Source: Elusimicrobiota bacterium
Lineage (GTDB): Bacteria > Elusimicrobiota > Elusimicrobia > Elusimicrobiales > UBA9959
NCBI GenBank assembly: GCA_012517285.1
Contig: JAAYVG010000019.1
Coordinates: 1 to 62,295, forward strand
Reading direction: 5' to 3'
DNA: 62,295 nucleotides
Positions 9,517 to 19,096 of this stretch are shown here, in pieces. The position numbers and the translations under genes are program-made. The notes under the pieces are model-generated. The model had not been told where the DNA came from, ran no database searches, and saw nothing but the letters and a program-made list of their open reading frames with translations. Numbering within the stretch: position 1 is the first letter of the stretch; each line of letters opens with the position of its first letter.

Positions 9517-9553
9517 AAAAACCCCCAGATTTTTTAAATCAGGGGGTTTTTTT
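9517..9553 (-). terminator. Rho-independent terminator after gdhA
   Basis: A strong hairpin with an ACCCCC/GGGGGT core stem extended by an AT-rich part, flanked by A-runs on one side and T-runs on the other. It lies 30 nt past the gdhA stop codon and before the PEP/pyruvate-binding gene start. On the minus strand the stem ends in GGGGG followed by TTTTT. It could also work on the other strand, but no plus-strand gene reads into it. Confidence 0.9.
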
Positions 9554-9582
9554 CTGTTTTAATATGCTATTAATACTATTAA

Positions 9583-10950
9583 TTACATCATTCCCTGAGC
9601 CATCATAGCATCAGCAACCTTCAAGAAACCAGCGATGTTAGCTCCAACCATATAGTCTCCCTTAACACCATATTCATCACTTGCTCTGAGGCATGTATTA
9701 TGGATATTAACCATAATATTTCTGAGATGGTTATCAACCTCTTCTCTTGACCAGCTCATTCTTATTGAGTTTTGGCTCATCTCAAGTCCACTTGTTGCAA
9801 CTCCACCTGCATTTGCTGCTTTTCCAGGTGCATAAAGTATCTTTGCTGACTTGAACACCTCTATTGCAGCAGGTGTGCAAGGCATATTTGCTGCTTCACA
9901 GAGACAGATACAACCATTTTTAACAAGCTCTTTTGCATCATTTTCATCAAGCTCATTCTGGGTTGCACAAGGTATTGCGACATCAACCTTTACTCCCCAT
10001 GGTTTTTTGCCAGCAAAAAACTTCGCATTAGTATACTTCTCAGCATACATCTTTACTTCATCCCTTCCGGATGCTCTAACCTTGAGTAAATAATCAACCT
10101 TCTCACCACTTATTCCATCCTCATCAAGTATGAATCCATCAGGACCTGATATGGTAACAACCTTTGCTCCCAATTCACTTGCTTTAAGAGCTGCTCCCCA
10201 TGCAACATTTCCAAAGCCTGATATGGCAACTCTCTTTCCTCTAAGATCAGTTCCCTTTGTCCTCAACATTTCCTGTGTGAAATAAACCACACCAAAACCA
10301 GTAGCCTCAGGTCTCACCAAGGAGCCACCCCATGTAATGCCCTTACCAGTCAAAACTCCTGTGAACTCATTGACAATTTTCTTATACTGTCCAAAGAGAT
10401 ATCCTATCTCTCTTCCACCAACTCCAATATCACCTGCAGGGACATCAGTATTTGGACCTATATGTCTGTAAAGCTCTGACATAAAAGCCTGACAGAATCT
10501 CATAATTTCATTATCGCTCTTTCCCTTAGGATCAAAATCAGAACCACCCTTACCACCTCCCATAGGAAGTGTTGTTAAAGAGTTCTTAAAAATCTGCTCA
10601 AAACCCAAAAATTTAAGAATACTCAGGTTTACTGATGGATGGAATCTGAGTCCACCCTTATATGGTCCAATTGCACTGTTGAACTGAACCCTAAAACCCT
10701 TGTTAACATGGGTTTCATTCTTATCATCCTGCCATGTTACCCTGAACATTATAACTCTTTCAGGCTCAACAAGCCTTTCCAGAATTTTAGCCTTTAAATA
10801 CTCTGGATGCTTTTCAAGTGCTGGAGTAAGAGTAAAAAGAACTTCCTCAACAGCCTGATGAAATTCTTTTTCCCCAGGATTTTTTGTCTTAACAGTGTTT
10901 AAGACATTTTCTATTCGTTCATTTATCTCGCTTTTTGTTCCTACTGCCAT
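9583..10950 (-). CDS. gdhA: Glutamate dehydrogenase
   Basis: A 455-residue hexameric-type glutamate dehydrogenase interconverting 2-oxoglutarate plus ammonia and glutamate. Visible motifs are GPYKGGLRFHPSVN, the catalytic-lysine segment LPMGGGKGGSDFDPKG, the aspartate segment VPAGDIGVGGREIGYL and the dinucleotide fold VAISGFGNVAWGAA. Length and motifs fit the roughly 450-residue NADP-type (GdhA) class; cofactor preference is inferred from family only. An AAAGGAGG ribosome-binding site precedes the ATG, and a terminator follows at 9517-9553, so it is probably a single-gene unit. Confidence 0.95.
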   Translation of the reverse strand: MAVGTKSEINERIENVLNTVKTKNPGEKEFHQAVEEVLFTLTPALEKHPEYLKAKILERLVEPERVIMFRVTWQDDKNETHVNKGFRVQFNSAIGPYKGGLRFHPSVNLSILKFLGFEQIFKNSLTTLPMGGGKGGSDFDPKGKSDNEIMRFCQAFMSELYRHIGPNTDVPAGDIGVGGREIGYLFGQYKKIVNEFTGVLTGKGITWGGSLVRPEATGFGVVYFTQEMLRTKGTDLRGKRVAISGFGNVAWGAALKASELGAKVVTISGPDGFILDEDGISGEKVDYLLKVRASGRDEVKMYAEKYTNAKFFAGKKPWGVKVDVAIPCATQNELDENDAKELVKNGCICLCEAANMPCTPAAIEVFKSAKILYAPGKAANAGGVATSGLEMSQNSIRMSWSREEVDNHLRNIMVNIHNTCLRASDEYGVKGDYMVGANIAGFLKVADAMMAQGMM

Positions 10951-11029
10951 AAGAGCCTCCTTTTAGATTTTACGGAGGATATATCCTCCATAACCTATAT
11001 TACAAATCTATTTTAATTATGTCAAATCA

Positions 11030-11932
11030 TCAATTTATAATTTTACCATTTAAAGTTTTTACGGAAGATTTTTTGATATCACTGTTGCTTAAATCCATAT
11101 CACCACTAACAGTTTTAAAACTTCCATTCTCTGCCTTTGAACTGTTAAAGTTGACATCCCCGCTCACAGCGTTAAAGAGTATTGAATTAAACTCAGATGA
11201 ATCAATTTTCAGATCTCCGTTAACAGTTTTAACTGAGAACTCTGATGAGTTTTTAAAATTAGAAATTCTTACATCACCATTAACAGTATTAATGAAGCTG
11301 TTCTCATCTGTTACAATATCAGATAATATGACATCACCACTTACGGTTGAAAGATTTATAGAAGAAAGACTTTTAGGAACATAAATTGTTACTTCACCTA
11401 TAAAAGCCTTGTTATTTCCTTTTGATTTCACTATTAGTTCACCGTTCTCAAAACACAATTTTCCGTCAAGCTCTTCTTTTTCATAAACTTCAACATCAGC
11501 ACTTATTCCCTCTTTGTCCCATCCATATACCTTTATATCTCCTATGTTTGTTTTTATTGTAAGTGATTTATAAGGATACTTGTCCATCTCAATTTTTACA
11601 TCACGCTGTAAAAAATTCTTTACATCCTTAAAGGATGAAGAACCGCTATCAAATGAACCGTTAACAGCATCCTTAACAAACCCACCGATACCAGATTTGT
11701 AGCCCCCAAACGACACAACATTCTTAAGCCAACTGATACCGAAGACTATTGTAACAACTGATATAACTGTTATGGCTACTATCGCAAGTCCAAGTATTCC
11801 AATCAATCCAAACCAAATATATTTTATTACGACCCTTGCATCAGGGCTAACAGGACCTATATTGCTTACCAGAAACATAAGTCCGATTATAAGTATTAAC
11901 AACACAACGATCTCTATAAGTTTTTTTATCAT
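11030..11932 (-). CDS. Membrane-anchored DUF4097 beta-repeat protein
   Basis: About 300 residues. The N-terminus has two hydrophobic segments (IVVLLILIIGLMFLV and a second near residues 35-65) that anchor it in the membrane. From about residue 115 a domain of short repeats follows, each with a VSGD or VNGD turn (STVSGDV, NTVNGDV, KTVNGDL, NAVSGDV, KTVSGDM, KTLNGK). This is typical of DUF4097 right-handed beta-solenoid domains. I chose the ATG at 11932 because AGGAGG sits 5 nt upstream; a longer in-frame start at 11986 lacks this. Function is unknown: the family is widespread and often tied to envelope-stress regulation, but nothing here shows that role. Confidence 0.8.
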   Translation of the reverse strand: MIKKLIEIVVLLILIIGLMFLVSNIGPVSPDARVVIKYIWFGLIGILGLAIVAITVISVVTIVFGISWLKNVVSFGGYKSGIGGFVKDAVNGSFDSGSSSFKDVKNFLQRDVKIEMDKYPYKSLTIKTNIGDIKVYGWDKEGISADVEVYEKEELDGKLCFENGELIVKSKGNNKAFIGEVTIYVPKSLSSINLSTVSGDVILSDIVTDENSFINTVNGDVRISNFKNSSEFSVKTVNGDLKIDSSEFNSILFNAVSGDVNFNSSKAENGSFKTVSGDMDLSNSDIKKSSVKTLNGKIIN

Positions 11933-12088
11933 AACTCCTCCTAAAACAAAAATCAGATATTGAAAGGCAGAGGACAGAAATAACAAAACACCTTAATTCC
12001 GACTTCTGACATCTTACTTTCAACACTGTTCTCATAATAATAAGACACAGAAGCTTAAAAAATGTTTCACTGATTTCTTAAACCATGA

Positions 12089-12571
12089 TCACAATACAGA
12101 TATCTTTTGAGAAAGGCCTTTGAGATAAACCTCTATTCTAAACAGCGACGACTCAAGTTCAATTAAATTACTTTTAAATTTGTCTTTATTATTTACACTT
12201 TTTATAGTATTATTCACCAATTTTTTTGTGTTTTCCAACTCAATCCTTGTCTGATATATCTGGGACCTTATATCAGTATTTTTGACATTATTCTCTATTG
12301 AATCAAGCTTTGATATTGTATCTGATATCATGTTATTGATATTCTTTATATCTTTAATCTTTATTTTGTTGTACTTCTTTGATTCTATAACAGATGCTAT
12401 CTCTTCACGATATTTTGAATAGTTTACTGACATTTTAAAAAGTATTACATAATCCTTTGATTCAAAAAGGTTATCATACATAGAAGTTGTAGATATAGAA
12501 GAAAACAACCATCTACCTGAGAATATAATGATAAAAAATGATATTAAATATTTATTTTTAAATTTTGCCAT
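12089..12571 (-). CDS. Unknown signal-anchored coiled-coil protein
   Basis: 160 residues that I do not recognise. Residues 8-27 form a hydrophobic signal anchor (YLISFFIIIFSGRWLF). The rest is predicted mainly helical and charged, with heptad-like spacing of I/L/V from about 60 to 150, so a periplasmic or extracytoplasmic coiled coil is likely. It overlaps the rdgB stop by 14 nt and therefore sits downstream of rdgB in one transcript. The gap between it and the DUF4097 gene (11933-12088) contains a short run of CAGAGGACAGAAATAAC-type repeat. Confidence 0.55.
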   Translation of the reverse strand: MAKFKNKYLISFFIIIFSGRWLFSSISTTSMYDNLFESKDYVILFKMSVNYSKYREEIASVIESKKYNKIKIKDIKNINNMISDTISKLDSIENNVKNTDIRSQIYQTRIELENTKKLVNNTIKSVNNKDKFKSNLIELESSLFRIEVYLKGLSQKISVL

Positions 12572-13172
12572 TTTCTATAACCTTTTTTATTACAGCTCCA
12601 ATCCTTGAAAGTGCAATTGCCCTATGACTTATCCTATTTTTTAGATCCATATCCATCTCTGCAAACGTCTTTTTATACTCTGGCAGATAAAAAAGAGGAT
12701 CATAACCAAACCCATTCTCACCTCTTAATTGATCAATTATATATCCTTTTATCTCTCCAACCTCGGTAACAAAGAATCCTGATGGCATTGCCAGAGTTAT
12801 AGCACATCTAAATGTTGCAGTCCTCTCCTCATATTTAAAACCACTCAATTTCTCAATCAATTTTTTGTTGTTATCCATATAAGTGGCATCCTCTCCTGCC
12901 CACCTTGCAGAAAACACTCCGGGTTCACCATTAATGGCATCAACAAATAGCCCTGTGTCATCAGCAATTGAGACAAGACCAGTATATTTTGCAGTTTCTA
13001 TGGCTTTCTTCTTAGAGTTTTCCTCAATCGTAGAACCATCCTCCACCACATCAGGCATTTGAGGGAAATCAATGAATGTCATTATATTAACGTCATATCC
13101 CGTTATAATCTTTTTTATCTCTTTTACCTTGTTAAGATTTTTTGTTGCTATCATCAGATCATATCTCTTCAT
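12558..13172 (-). CDS. rdgB: dITP/XTP pyrophosphatase, RdgB/HAM1 family
   Basis: A 204-residue Ham1-type nucleoside-triphosphate pyrophosphatase that removes non-canonical purine nucleotides (ITP, dITP, XTP). Seen in the sequence: the N-terminal ATKNLNKVKEI, SIADDTGLFVDAINGEPGVFSARWAG with the active-site aspartates, and GENGFGYDPLFYLPEYKKTFAEM with the substrate-recognition FGYDP. RISHRAIAL sits near the C-terminus. It is complete and of standard length. It is divergent from the TPR gene that starts 38 bp away at 13211. Confidence 0.95.
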   Translation of the reverse strand: MKRYDLMIATKNLNKVKEIKKIITGYDVNIMTFIDFPQMPDVVEDGSTIEENSKKKAIETAKYTGLVSIADDTGLFVDAINGEPGVFSARWAGEDATYMDNNKKLIEKLSGFKYEERTATFRCAITLAMPSGFFVTEVGEIKGYIIDQLRGENGFGYDPLFYLPEYKKTFAEMDMDLKNRISHRAIALSRIGAVIKKVIENGKI

Positions 13173-13210
13173 ATTTGTAAATCCATATATAAAAAATATA
13201 AAATTAAATA

Positions 13211-15370
13211 ATGCAAGACTTTGACAACGATGCCACTAATAAAATTTTAAATAATTTTGATTCAATTTCAAAGCTTTACATAGAACTTACACAGTCAACC
13301 ATACTCAATTCAATTTTTTTCACATCAGACATATTTAATACTACTGAGATAAAGACATCTGATAGAAATATAAATTTTCCATATTACTCTAACAAAACGG
13401 AGCTGATACTTTTAAATATTTTTAATATGAGAAGGGACAAGGATATAGTCATAGACATTGATGATACTAAATATGAGATAAATAACGAGCTGATATCATT
13501 CATAATAGGATATATAAGAAGTAAAAAGGAAAAGCATTTTACAGTAAACAAAGCTATATCGTCAGGAGATTTTCACCTTGCCCATTACCTACTCAGCATA
13601 GAGGACTCAGACCCATATACTATATCACTAATATATACAGAACTCGGATTCTTGAACGAAGCTGAAAAAATTCTCAACGGTATGACTGATGATAAATCCA
13701 CCATTTTACTTGCAAGAATAAATCGCGAACTTGGAAACATAAAAAAGGCTGTTTCACTTCTTTCAAAAGTAAAATCAAAAGAAAATGAAATAGACAGAAA
13801 TATAGAGTACGGACTACTGCATTTGGAAACAAAGAACTATGAAAATGCTTATAAAATATTTAAATTTTATAGTAATACAGTAAGAGATGAGAGGCTTGGC
13901 AGGATAATACCAGCTATGGTAGAATCTCTCATAAACATCGATAACAAAGAAATAACTCATGTCATAGATCTCTTAAACCAGACTCTTGAAACGACAACCT
14001 ATTACAGAACAGATATACTTAAACAATTAGCCAGTATTTATATGACCATAAATGATCATTCCAAGGCCTATGAATCATACAAACAGATCTATGATACATC
14101 ACCATCTCCATACATTCTATCAAGAATGGCTCTCTGTGATTTTGCTATGTCAAATGACGATAGAGCATCAAAGGAAACTTTTGAGTGTGGTGTTTTTGAT
14201 ATATCTCTTGCAAGAGATATTATATCAAAAATAGATTACAGTCATTTAAAACAAGAATATCCAGAGAGTTTTTTATTTAAAGCCCCTAAGGGAGATAAAT
14301 CAGTTGAAAAAACTGAAGATGAACAGATAGAGGCAGTATTAAAACCTGAAAATATTTTAAAGGCCAGTGATACCTCTACCAAAGTTATTACAGAGGAAAA
14401 AGTTGATAGCACAGCATCAGATAAATCTGGCACTGAGGAATCAGAAAACGAGGAGAAGAAAAGCATGGAATTCATAAGCTCATATGAATTCAGCAACCAA
14501 GGGAACAATGAGTATATATCAGAAGATACTGATACTCTTTCATCAACAGCTCTTTCATTTTCAAAACAGTTGGAAGAAGAGTTTGGCAAAAAGATATACT
14601 TCAATTACGATGGTATTGATGATATAGAAAGGAAGCTTAGAGTAACGTTTATGACCGAGGTATCAGAAAATGAAAAAAAAGAAGTTATAAAGGGATGCTC
14701 GGCATTTCTTCTTTTTTTTATCAAAGAAAGATATAAGGCAGATATCATAACCTATCATGATATTGATTCTTGGGCATGGAGTGCAATAATAAAGAATAAA
14801 AAAGAAATGGAAATCCTCACATACCCTGCTGCAAGGATATGGGAGATTTTCTGGTCAAAGACACTACCTGAGCAGGGATGGATAAAAAAATACATAGGAT
14901 ATATAAATGATTTCTTTAATAATCTTACAGAAGAAACTCCATATGGAAAGGATGCCATAAATAAAATGATACCGAGCCATACAGAAAAGATATACGATGC
15001 AAAAATTGAACATAAAAAGATTGTACTTATATCAAGGGATATTTCTGAGACCTCACATATACCAATAAACTCATCATCCGTTATTAAAATTGAGCAAGAG
15101 ATAATGAAGAATTATGAACCCCATGTTCCTCCTACCATTGATGGCTGGAAGATATTAAGATGCTATGCTCATCTGTTTCTTGAAATAATACTAAAAGATT
15201 TTAACATCCAATGGTATAATGTAGAAAAAAATGATGGTTTATGGTCATTTTTTATAGCCAATAACACATACACATTTCCTATCGGTAAGGTATATAAGGT
15301 TGCATCGCTCAGAGAAAGTTTAACAGATTATTACAATAGTCTGATAGAAAATATTAAAGAGACTCACTGA
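13211..15370 (+). CDS. Large TPR-type protein with an unknown C-terminal domain
   Basis: 719 residues, no signal peptide. Residues 1-110 are a globular domain I do not recognise. Residues about 115-330 are helical repeats of TPR type (AHYLLSIE, EAEKILNGM, GNIKKAVSLLSKV, KNYENAYKIFKFY, DHSKAYESYKQIY). A low-complexity acidic linker (about 355-430) rich in E, S, D and K follows. The C-terminal domain (about 440-715) has W-rich helices (DSWAWSAII, ARIWEIFWSKTLPEQGW) loosely resembling DUF3806-like domains; I am not sure of this. The protein is probably a cytoplasmic scaffold. A MITE-like element follows 11 bp after its stop. Confidence 0.6.
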   Translation: MQDFDNDATNKILNNFDSISKLYIELTQSTILNSIFFTSDIFNTTEIKTSDRNINFPYYSNKTELILLNIFNMRRDKDIVIDIDDTKYEINNELISFIIGYIRSKKEKHFTVNKAISSGDFHLAHYLLSIEDSDPYTISLIYTELGFLNEAEKILNGMTDDKSTILLARINRELGNIKKAVSLLSKVKSKENEIDRNIEYGLLHLETKNYENAYKIFKFYSNTVRDERLGRIIPAMVESLINIDNKEITHVIDLLNQTLETTTYYRTDILKQLASIYMTINDHSKAYESYKQIYDTSPSPYILSRMALCDFAMSNDDRASKETFECGVFDISLARDIISKIDYSHLKQEYPESFLFKAPKGDKSVEKTEDEQIEAVLKPENILKASDTSTKVITEEKVDSTASDKSGTEESENEEKKSMEFISSYEFSNQGNNEYISEDTDTLSSTALSFSKQLEEEFGKKIYFNYDGIDDIERKLRVTFMTEVSENEKKEVIKGCSAFLLFFIKERYKADIITYHDIDSWAWSAIIKNKKEMEILTYPAARIWEIFWSKTLPEQGWIKKYIGYINDFFNNLTEETPYGKDAINKMIPSHTEKIYDAKIEHKKIVLISRDISETSHIPINSSSVIKIEQEIMKNYEPHVPPTIDGWKILRCYAHLFLEIILKDFNIQWYNVEKNDGLWSFFIANNTYTFPIGKVYKVASLRESLTDYYNSLIENIKETH

Positions 15371-15381
15371 TTAAAATTTAT

Positions 15382-15485
15382 GGTTCACTGAAAAAGTCTA
15401 TTTGAGCAATAAAGCAATAATACGCTATAATAGAGACAACTATTCATTTGGAAAATTATCTTTCGTTAGACTTTTTCAGTGAACC
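15382..15485. mobile_element. MITE-like element with 19-bp terminal inverted repeats
   Basis: A 104-bp non-coding element bounded by perfect 19-bp inverted repeats, GGTTCACTGAAAAAGTCTA at 15382-15400 and its reverse complement at 15467-15485. The core (G)TCACTGAAAAAGTC is shared with the larger element at 18768-19093. It lies between the TPR gene and metH and carries a good sigma-70 promoter pointing to metH. Too small to encode a transposase, so it would be moved in trans. Confidence 0.8.
15402..15431 (+). promoter_or_regulatory. Promoter candidate inside the MITE, reading into metH
   Basis: TTGAGC (15402-15407), an 18-bp spacer and TATAAT (15426-15431) lie on the plus strand inside the MITE-like element, with the metH start about 60 bp downstream. 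No other good promoter is apparent between the TPR gene and metH. Confidence 0.6.
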
Positions 15486-15493
15486 CAATTTAT

Positions 15494-18400
15494 ATGAGAA
15501 CAAAAGAACTTAAAGAATTATTAAAAAATAAAATCATGATATTTGATGGTGCAATGGGAACAGAGATAACCAGAATATCTAAAACCAAGAGGGAGAGATC
15601 TGATGAACTTCCAAATGATTTTCTTAATATAAAAGATCCTGAGATTATAGAACAGATCCATCTATCCTATATAGACGCAGGAGCTGATGTCATAGAGACA
15701 AACACATTTAACTCAAACTCAATAGTTTTAAGCGAATACTCCCAGAGTCATATGGTTAGCGAACTCAATAGGAAAGGGGTTGAGATTGCAAAAAAAGCGG
15801 TGATGAAAAGTGGTAAAGATATTTTTATAGCAGCCTCTGTTGGCCCGCTTAATATATCACTTTCGCTCGGCTCAAAATATAGCTTTGATGATGTAAAAAA
15901 TGCTTACAGGGAGCAGTCTAAATCGCTTTTAGATGCAGGTGTTGATCTGTTGCTTTTTGAAACTGCCCATGATATTATAAACCTCAAGGCTGGTATGATA
16001 GCAATCTCTGAAATAATGGGTAGATATGCTGATCTACCAGTTATAGCATCTATAACGGTGGATAAAAACGGGTTTATGCTGAGTGGTCATAACATAGAAA
16101 GCGCTTATGTTGATATTATGCATTTTGATCTTATTGCCATTGGTATGAACTGTTCAACAGGCCCGATTGAGATGGAGTCATCGCTTATAAGATTATCTGA
16201 GATATCAGACAAACCACTCTTTGTTATGCCAAACGCAGGACTTCCTGATGAAAATGGCAATTATCCCATGTCTGCTGATACATTTGCTGATGCAATTAAA
16301 AGATATGCAAGCTTAGGATATATAAACATAGCAGGTGGTTGCTGCGGGACATCATATGCTCATATAAAAAAAACTACAGAGAGGCTTAAAGGGATAAAGC
16401 CAAGAGAAATTAAAAAAACAAATAGATTTGCAGTTGCCCATAAAATTGCTATTTTTGAAGATGATATAGAAAAACCATTTTTAGCAGCTGAGAGGATGAA
16501 CTCGCTCGGAAGCAAGAAGTTCAGAAAGCTTGTTAACGAAAACAAGATTGATGAGATAAAAGAGCTTGCAAGGATGCAGGTTGAAAAAGGAGCACATATA
16601 CTTGACATTTCCTTTTTAAATCCTGAGCGCGATGAAATAAAGGATCTACAATATTTTTTACCAGAGATACTCAAAAATATTAAAACACCTGTTATGATAG
16701 ATTCAACAAATATTTCTGCCCATGAGACAGCAGCAAAAATAAGTGGAGCAAAACTCATTATAAACTCTGTGAACTTTGAAAATGGATATAATATTCCTCT
16801 AAAAGCTGTAGAGCTAAACAAAAAATATGGCTCACTCATAACTGTTGGACTCATAGATGAAAGCGGGCTTTCATACACACTTGATAAGAAGATGAGTGTA
16901 GCAGAAAAAGCATTTGAATTTTTTGTAATAAAAAATGGAGTTGATAAAAACTCTCTCATATTTGATCCATTAGTTTTTCCTGTGGCTACAAGCGATTATA
17001 GGCTTTCCGCCACTGACACCATTTCAGCTTTAAAAGAAATAAAAGAGAAATACGGTATAAGAACAATATTAGGAATAAGCAATGTATCATTCGGCTTGGA
17101 CACAGAACTTAGAAAATATGTGAACTCAGTATTTCTGCATCTTGCAATAAAAAACAACCTTGATTTTGCAATAGTGAACATAATGGAACTGTTTCCATAT
17201 GCACTTATGGATTTAAGTATAAGAGAAAGTATTGAAAATCTTTTAAATGGCAATATCACAGAACTCACAAATCTATCACTGAACAACAAAAAAAGAGTTG
17301 ATGGAACCAATGATAAGGAAATTAGCTCTGATGATTTCATAAAAAGAGCAATTATATATGCAAGATCTGATGGAATCGATGAGAGGATAAAGGATTTGCT
17401 TGCAAAAAGAACTGCACTTGATATAATTAATTCAATAATTATGCCTGCTCTAAAAGACTTAGGAATTATGTTTTCAAAGGGAGAACTTATTGTAACAGAG
17501 GTTATCTCATCGGCGGGTGTGACATCAAAAATTATGAATATGCTCAAACCATATCTATCAAAAGAGAACTTTAACAGAGGAAAATTTTTAATTGCTACAG
17601 TAAAAGGGGATGTCCATGATATAGGCAAAAATCTGGTTTCTATGATCTTTGAATCAAATGGTTTTGAGGTAATAGACTTAGGAACAAGGGTTGAGACTGA
17701 TGTAATAATAGAAAATGTTTTAAAGTATAACCCTGACGTTATAGGTCTATCAGGGCTGCTGTCCAGATCATGTGGCTATATGGTTGATGTTGCAAAAAAA
17801 CTTAGTGAACAAAACATAAACAAAAAATTAATTCTTGGTGGAGCAGCTTTGAGCAAGGCTTTTGTTGAAAAAAACATAAAAACATTTTACTCTGAAGCAT
17901 ATTACGCAAAGGATGCTATGGATGGGCTTAACATCGCCATTAATAATATCAGTGATCCAGATAAAAGCGAAGATATAATTAATATAACAGAAAAAACTAA
18001 TTATCAAAAAAAAGATTTTACCCCTGATGATATACCCCAGGTAAATAGCTTTGATAAAAAGATCTTTAAAAACTTTTCCACTGATATGCTGTTTGAAAAT
18101 CTTGATTACGACATGTTGTTCCTGCGATTTTTTAATCTTAAAAAATCACAGCCTGATAAGATAAAAGATATGAACAAAAGAATTATGGATATGAAAGATG
18201 AGATCAAAAATGATGGCTATGTGGAAGCAAGAGGGATATACCAGATATTTAAAGCAGGAGCTGATGAATCAGGTATAAATATATATGATGAAAAGGAAAT
18301 TTTTTTAAAGCAAATTCATCTGACATCACGCCATGGTATATCCATAAATGATTTTGTTATGAAGGATAACAATCTTAGAAAAGATATTATAGCTTTTACA

Positions 18401-18754
18401 CTTTGTTCTACATTTATAAATCAGGAAAAAATAAAAAAGATTTTGGATGATAAGGAAAAGGTATATATAATAAAATCAATTTCAATAATGCTTGCTGAGG
18501 CAATGACCGATGTCCTTCATTACTTCATAAGAAGGGATATGAACATAGCTGAAAAAGAACTTGATAGGAAAAAATTTAGAGGGATAAGATACTCTCCCGG
18601 TTATCCTGCAATTGACATATCTGTTAACAAGGATATATTTGAACTATTGGGTGGAAATGATATAGGAACAGACATAACCGAAAGTTTTATGTTTGAGCCT
18701 GAGTCTTCTGTTGCATCACTTGTTCTTCACAATCCAAAGGCATTTCATATATAA
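15494..18754 (+). CDS. metH: Cobalamin-dependent methionine synthase
   Basis: About 1086 residues with all four MetH modules. The homocysteine-binding barrel (about 10-300) has FDGAMGTE, GMNCSTGP and GGCCGT, which supply the zinc cysteines. The pterin-binding barrel (about 315-590) has AERMNSLGSKKF and PVMIDST. The cobalamin module (about 610-850) has GDVHDIGKN with the cobalt-ligand histidine. The reactivation domain (about 860-1086) has RGIRYSPGYPA. It methylates homocysteine from methyl-tetrahydrofolate. The start is uncertain: an in-frame GTG at 15479 lies inside the MITE terminal repeat, so I prefer the ATG at 15494, although neither has a clear Shine-Dalgarno sequence. I saw no SAM or cobalamin riboswitch upstream. 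Confidence 0.93.
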   Translation: MRTKELKELLKNKIMIFDGAMGTEITRISKTKRERSDELPNDFLNIKDPEIIEQIHLSYIDAGADVIETNTFNSNSIVLSEYSQSHMVSELNRKGVEIAKKAVMKSGKDIFIAASVGPLNISLSLGSKYSFDDVKNAYREQSKSLLDAGVDLLLFETAHDIINLKAGMIAISEIMGRYADLPVIASITVDKNGFMLSGHNIESAYVDIMHFDLIAIGMNCSTGPIEMESSLIRLSEISDKPLFVMPNAGLPDENGNYPMSADTFADAIKRYASLGYINIAGGCCGTSYAHIKKTTERLKGIKPREIKKTNRFAVAHKIAIFEDDIEKPFLAAERMNSLGSKKFRKLVNENKIDEIKELARMQVEKGAHILDISFLNPERDEIKDLQYFLPEILKNIKTPVMIDSTNISAHETAAKISGAKLIINSVNFENGYNIPLKAVELNKKYGSLITVGLIDESGLSYTLDKKMSVAEKAFEFFVIKNGVDKNSLIFDPLVFPVATSDYRLSATDTISALKEIKEKYGIRTILGISNVSFGLDTELRKYVNSVFLHLAIKNNLDFAIVNIMELFPYALMDLSIRESIENLLNGNITELTNLSLNNKKRVDGTNDKEISSDDFIKRAIIYARSDGIDERIKDLLAKRTALDIINSIIMPALKDLGIMFSKGELIVTEVISSAGVTSKIMNMLKPYLSKENFNRGKFLIATVKGDVHDIGKNLVSMIFESNGFEVIDLGTRVETDVIIENVLKYNPDVIGLSGLLSRSCGYMVDVAKKLSEQNINKKLILGGAALSKAFVEKNIKTFYSEAYYAKDAMDGLNIAINNISDPDKSEDIINITEKTNYQKKDFTPDDIPQVNSFDKKIFKNFSTDMLFENLDYDMLFLRFFNLKKSQPDKIKDMNKRIMDMKDEIKNDGYVEARGIYQIFKAGADESGINIYDEKEIFLKQIHLTSRHGISINDFVMKDNNLRKDIIAFTLCSTFINQEKIKKILDDKEKVYIIKSISIMLAEAMTDVLHYFIRRDMNIAEKELDRKKFRGIRYSPGYPAIDISVNKDIFELLGGNDIGTDITESFMFEPESSVASLVLHNPKAFHI

Positions 18755-18767
18755 CAGGAGATAACTC

Positions 18768-19093
18768 GGGGTCACTGAAAAAGTCTATTTGTGCTACAGT
18801 TTATTGTTATTTTATCTGGTTGTTTAATGGAAACAGATGTCAGAAGTCAGAGGTCAGAAATCAGAACCTGCCTGCCGAAGCCGCTTCGGCGCAGGCAGGG
18901 ACAGAAAACAGAAGTCAGAAGGCAGAACTTAAAGGAACTCCTTATTTATCTGATATCTGATTTCTGACTTCTGACCCCTGTTTTGTCTTTTCTGATCACT
19001 GCCCACTGTCCACTGATCACTGATTTGATGGGGATTTGTCGTTTTCTTCTTAACCTTAATCTTAACCTTAACCTGCAGTTTTTCAGTGACCCC
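18768..19093. mobile_element. Non-coding element with GGGGTCACTGAAAAA inverted ends
   Basis: A 326-bp gene-free element filling the gap between metH and the DUF4143 gene. Perfect 15-bp terminal inverted repeats lie at 18768-18782 and 19079-19093. Inside are CAGAAGTCAGAGGTCAG-type heptad runs in both orientations, a CCTGCCTGC...GCAGGCAGG hairpin (about 18880-18902) and a TTAACCTTAATCTTAACC run next to the right end. The last part (TTAACCTGCAG plus the end repeat) recurs at 35176-35227 and 44484-44541 without a matching left end. Confidence 0.7.
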
Positions 19094-19096
19094 TGT

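Noticed and set aside
15371-15500. SAM or cobalamin riboswitch upstream of metH
   Set aside because: The gap is filled by the MITE-like element; no B12-box or SAM-box pattern was seen.
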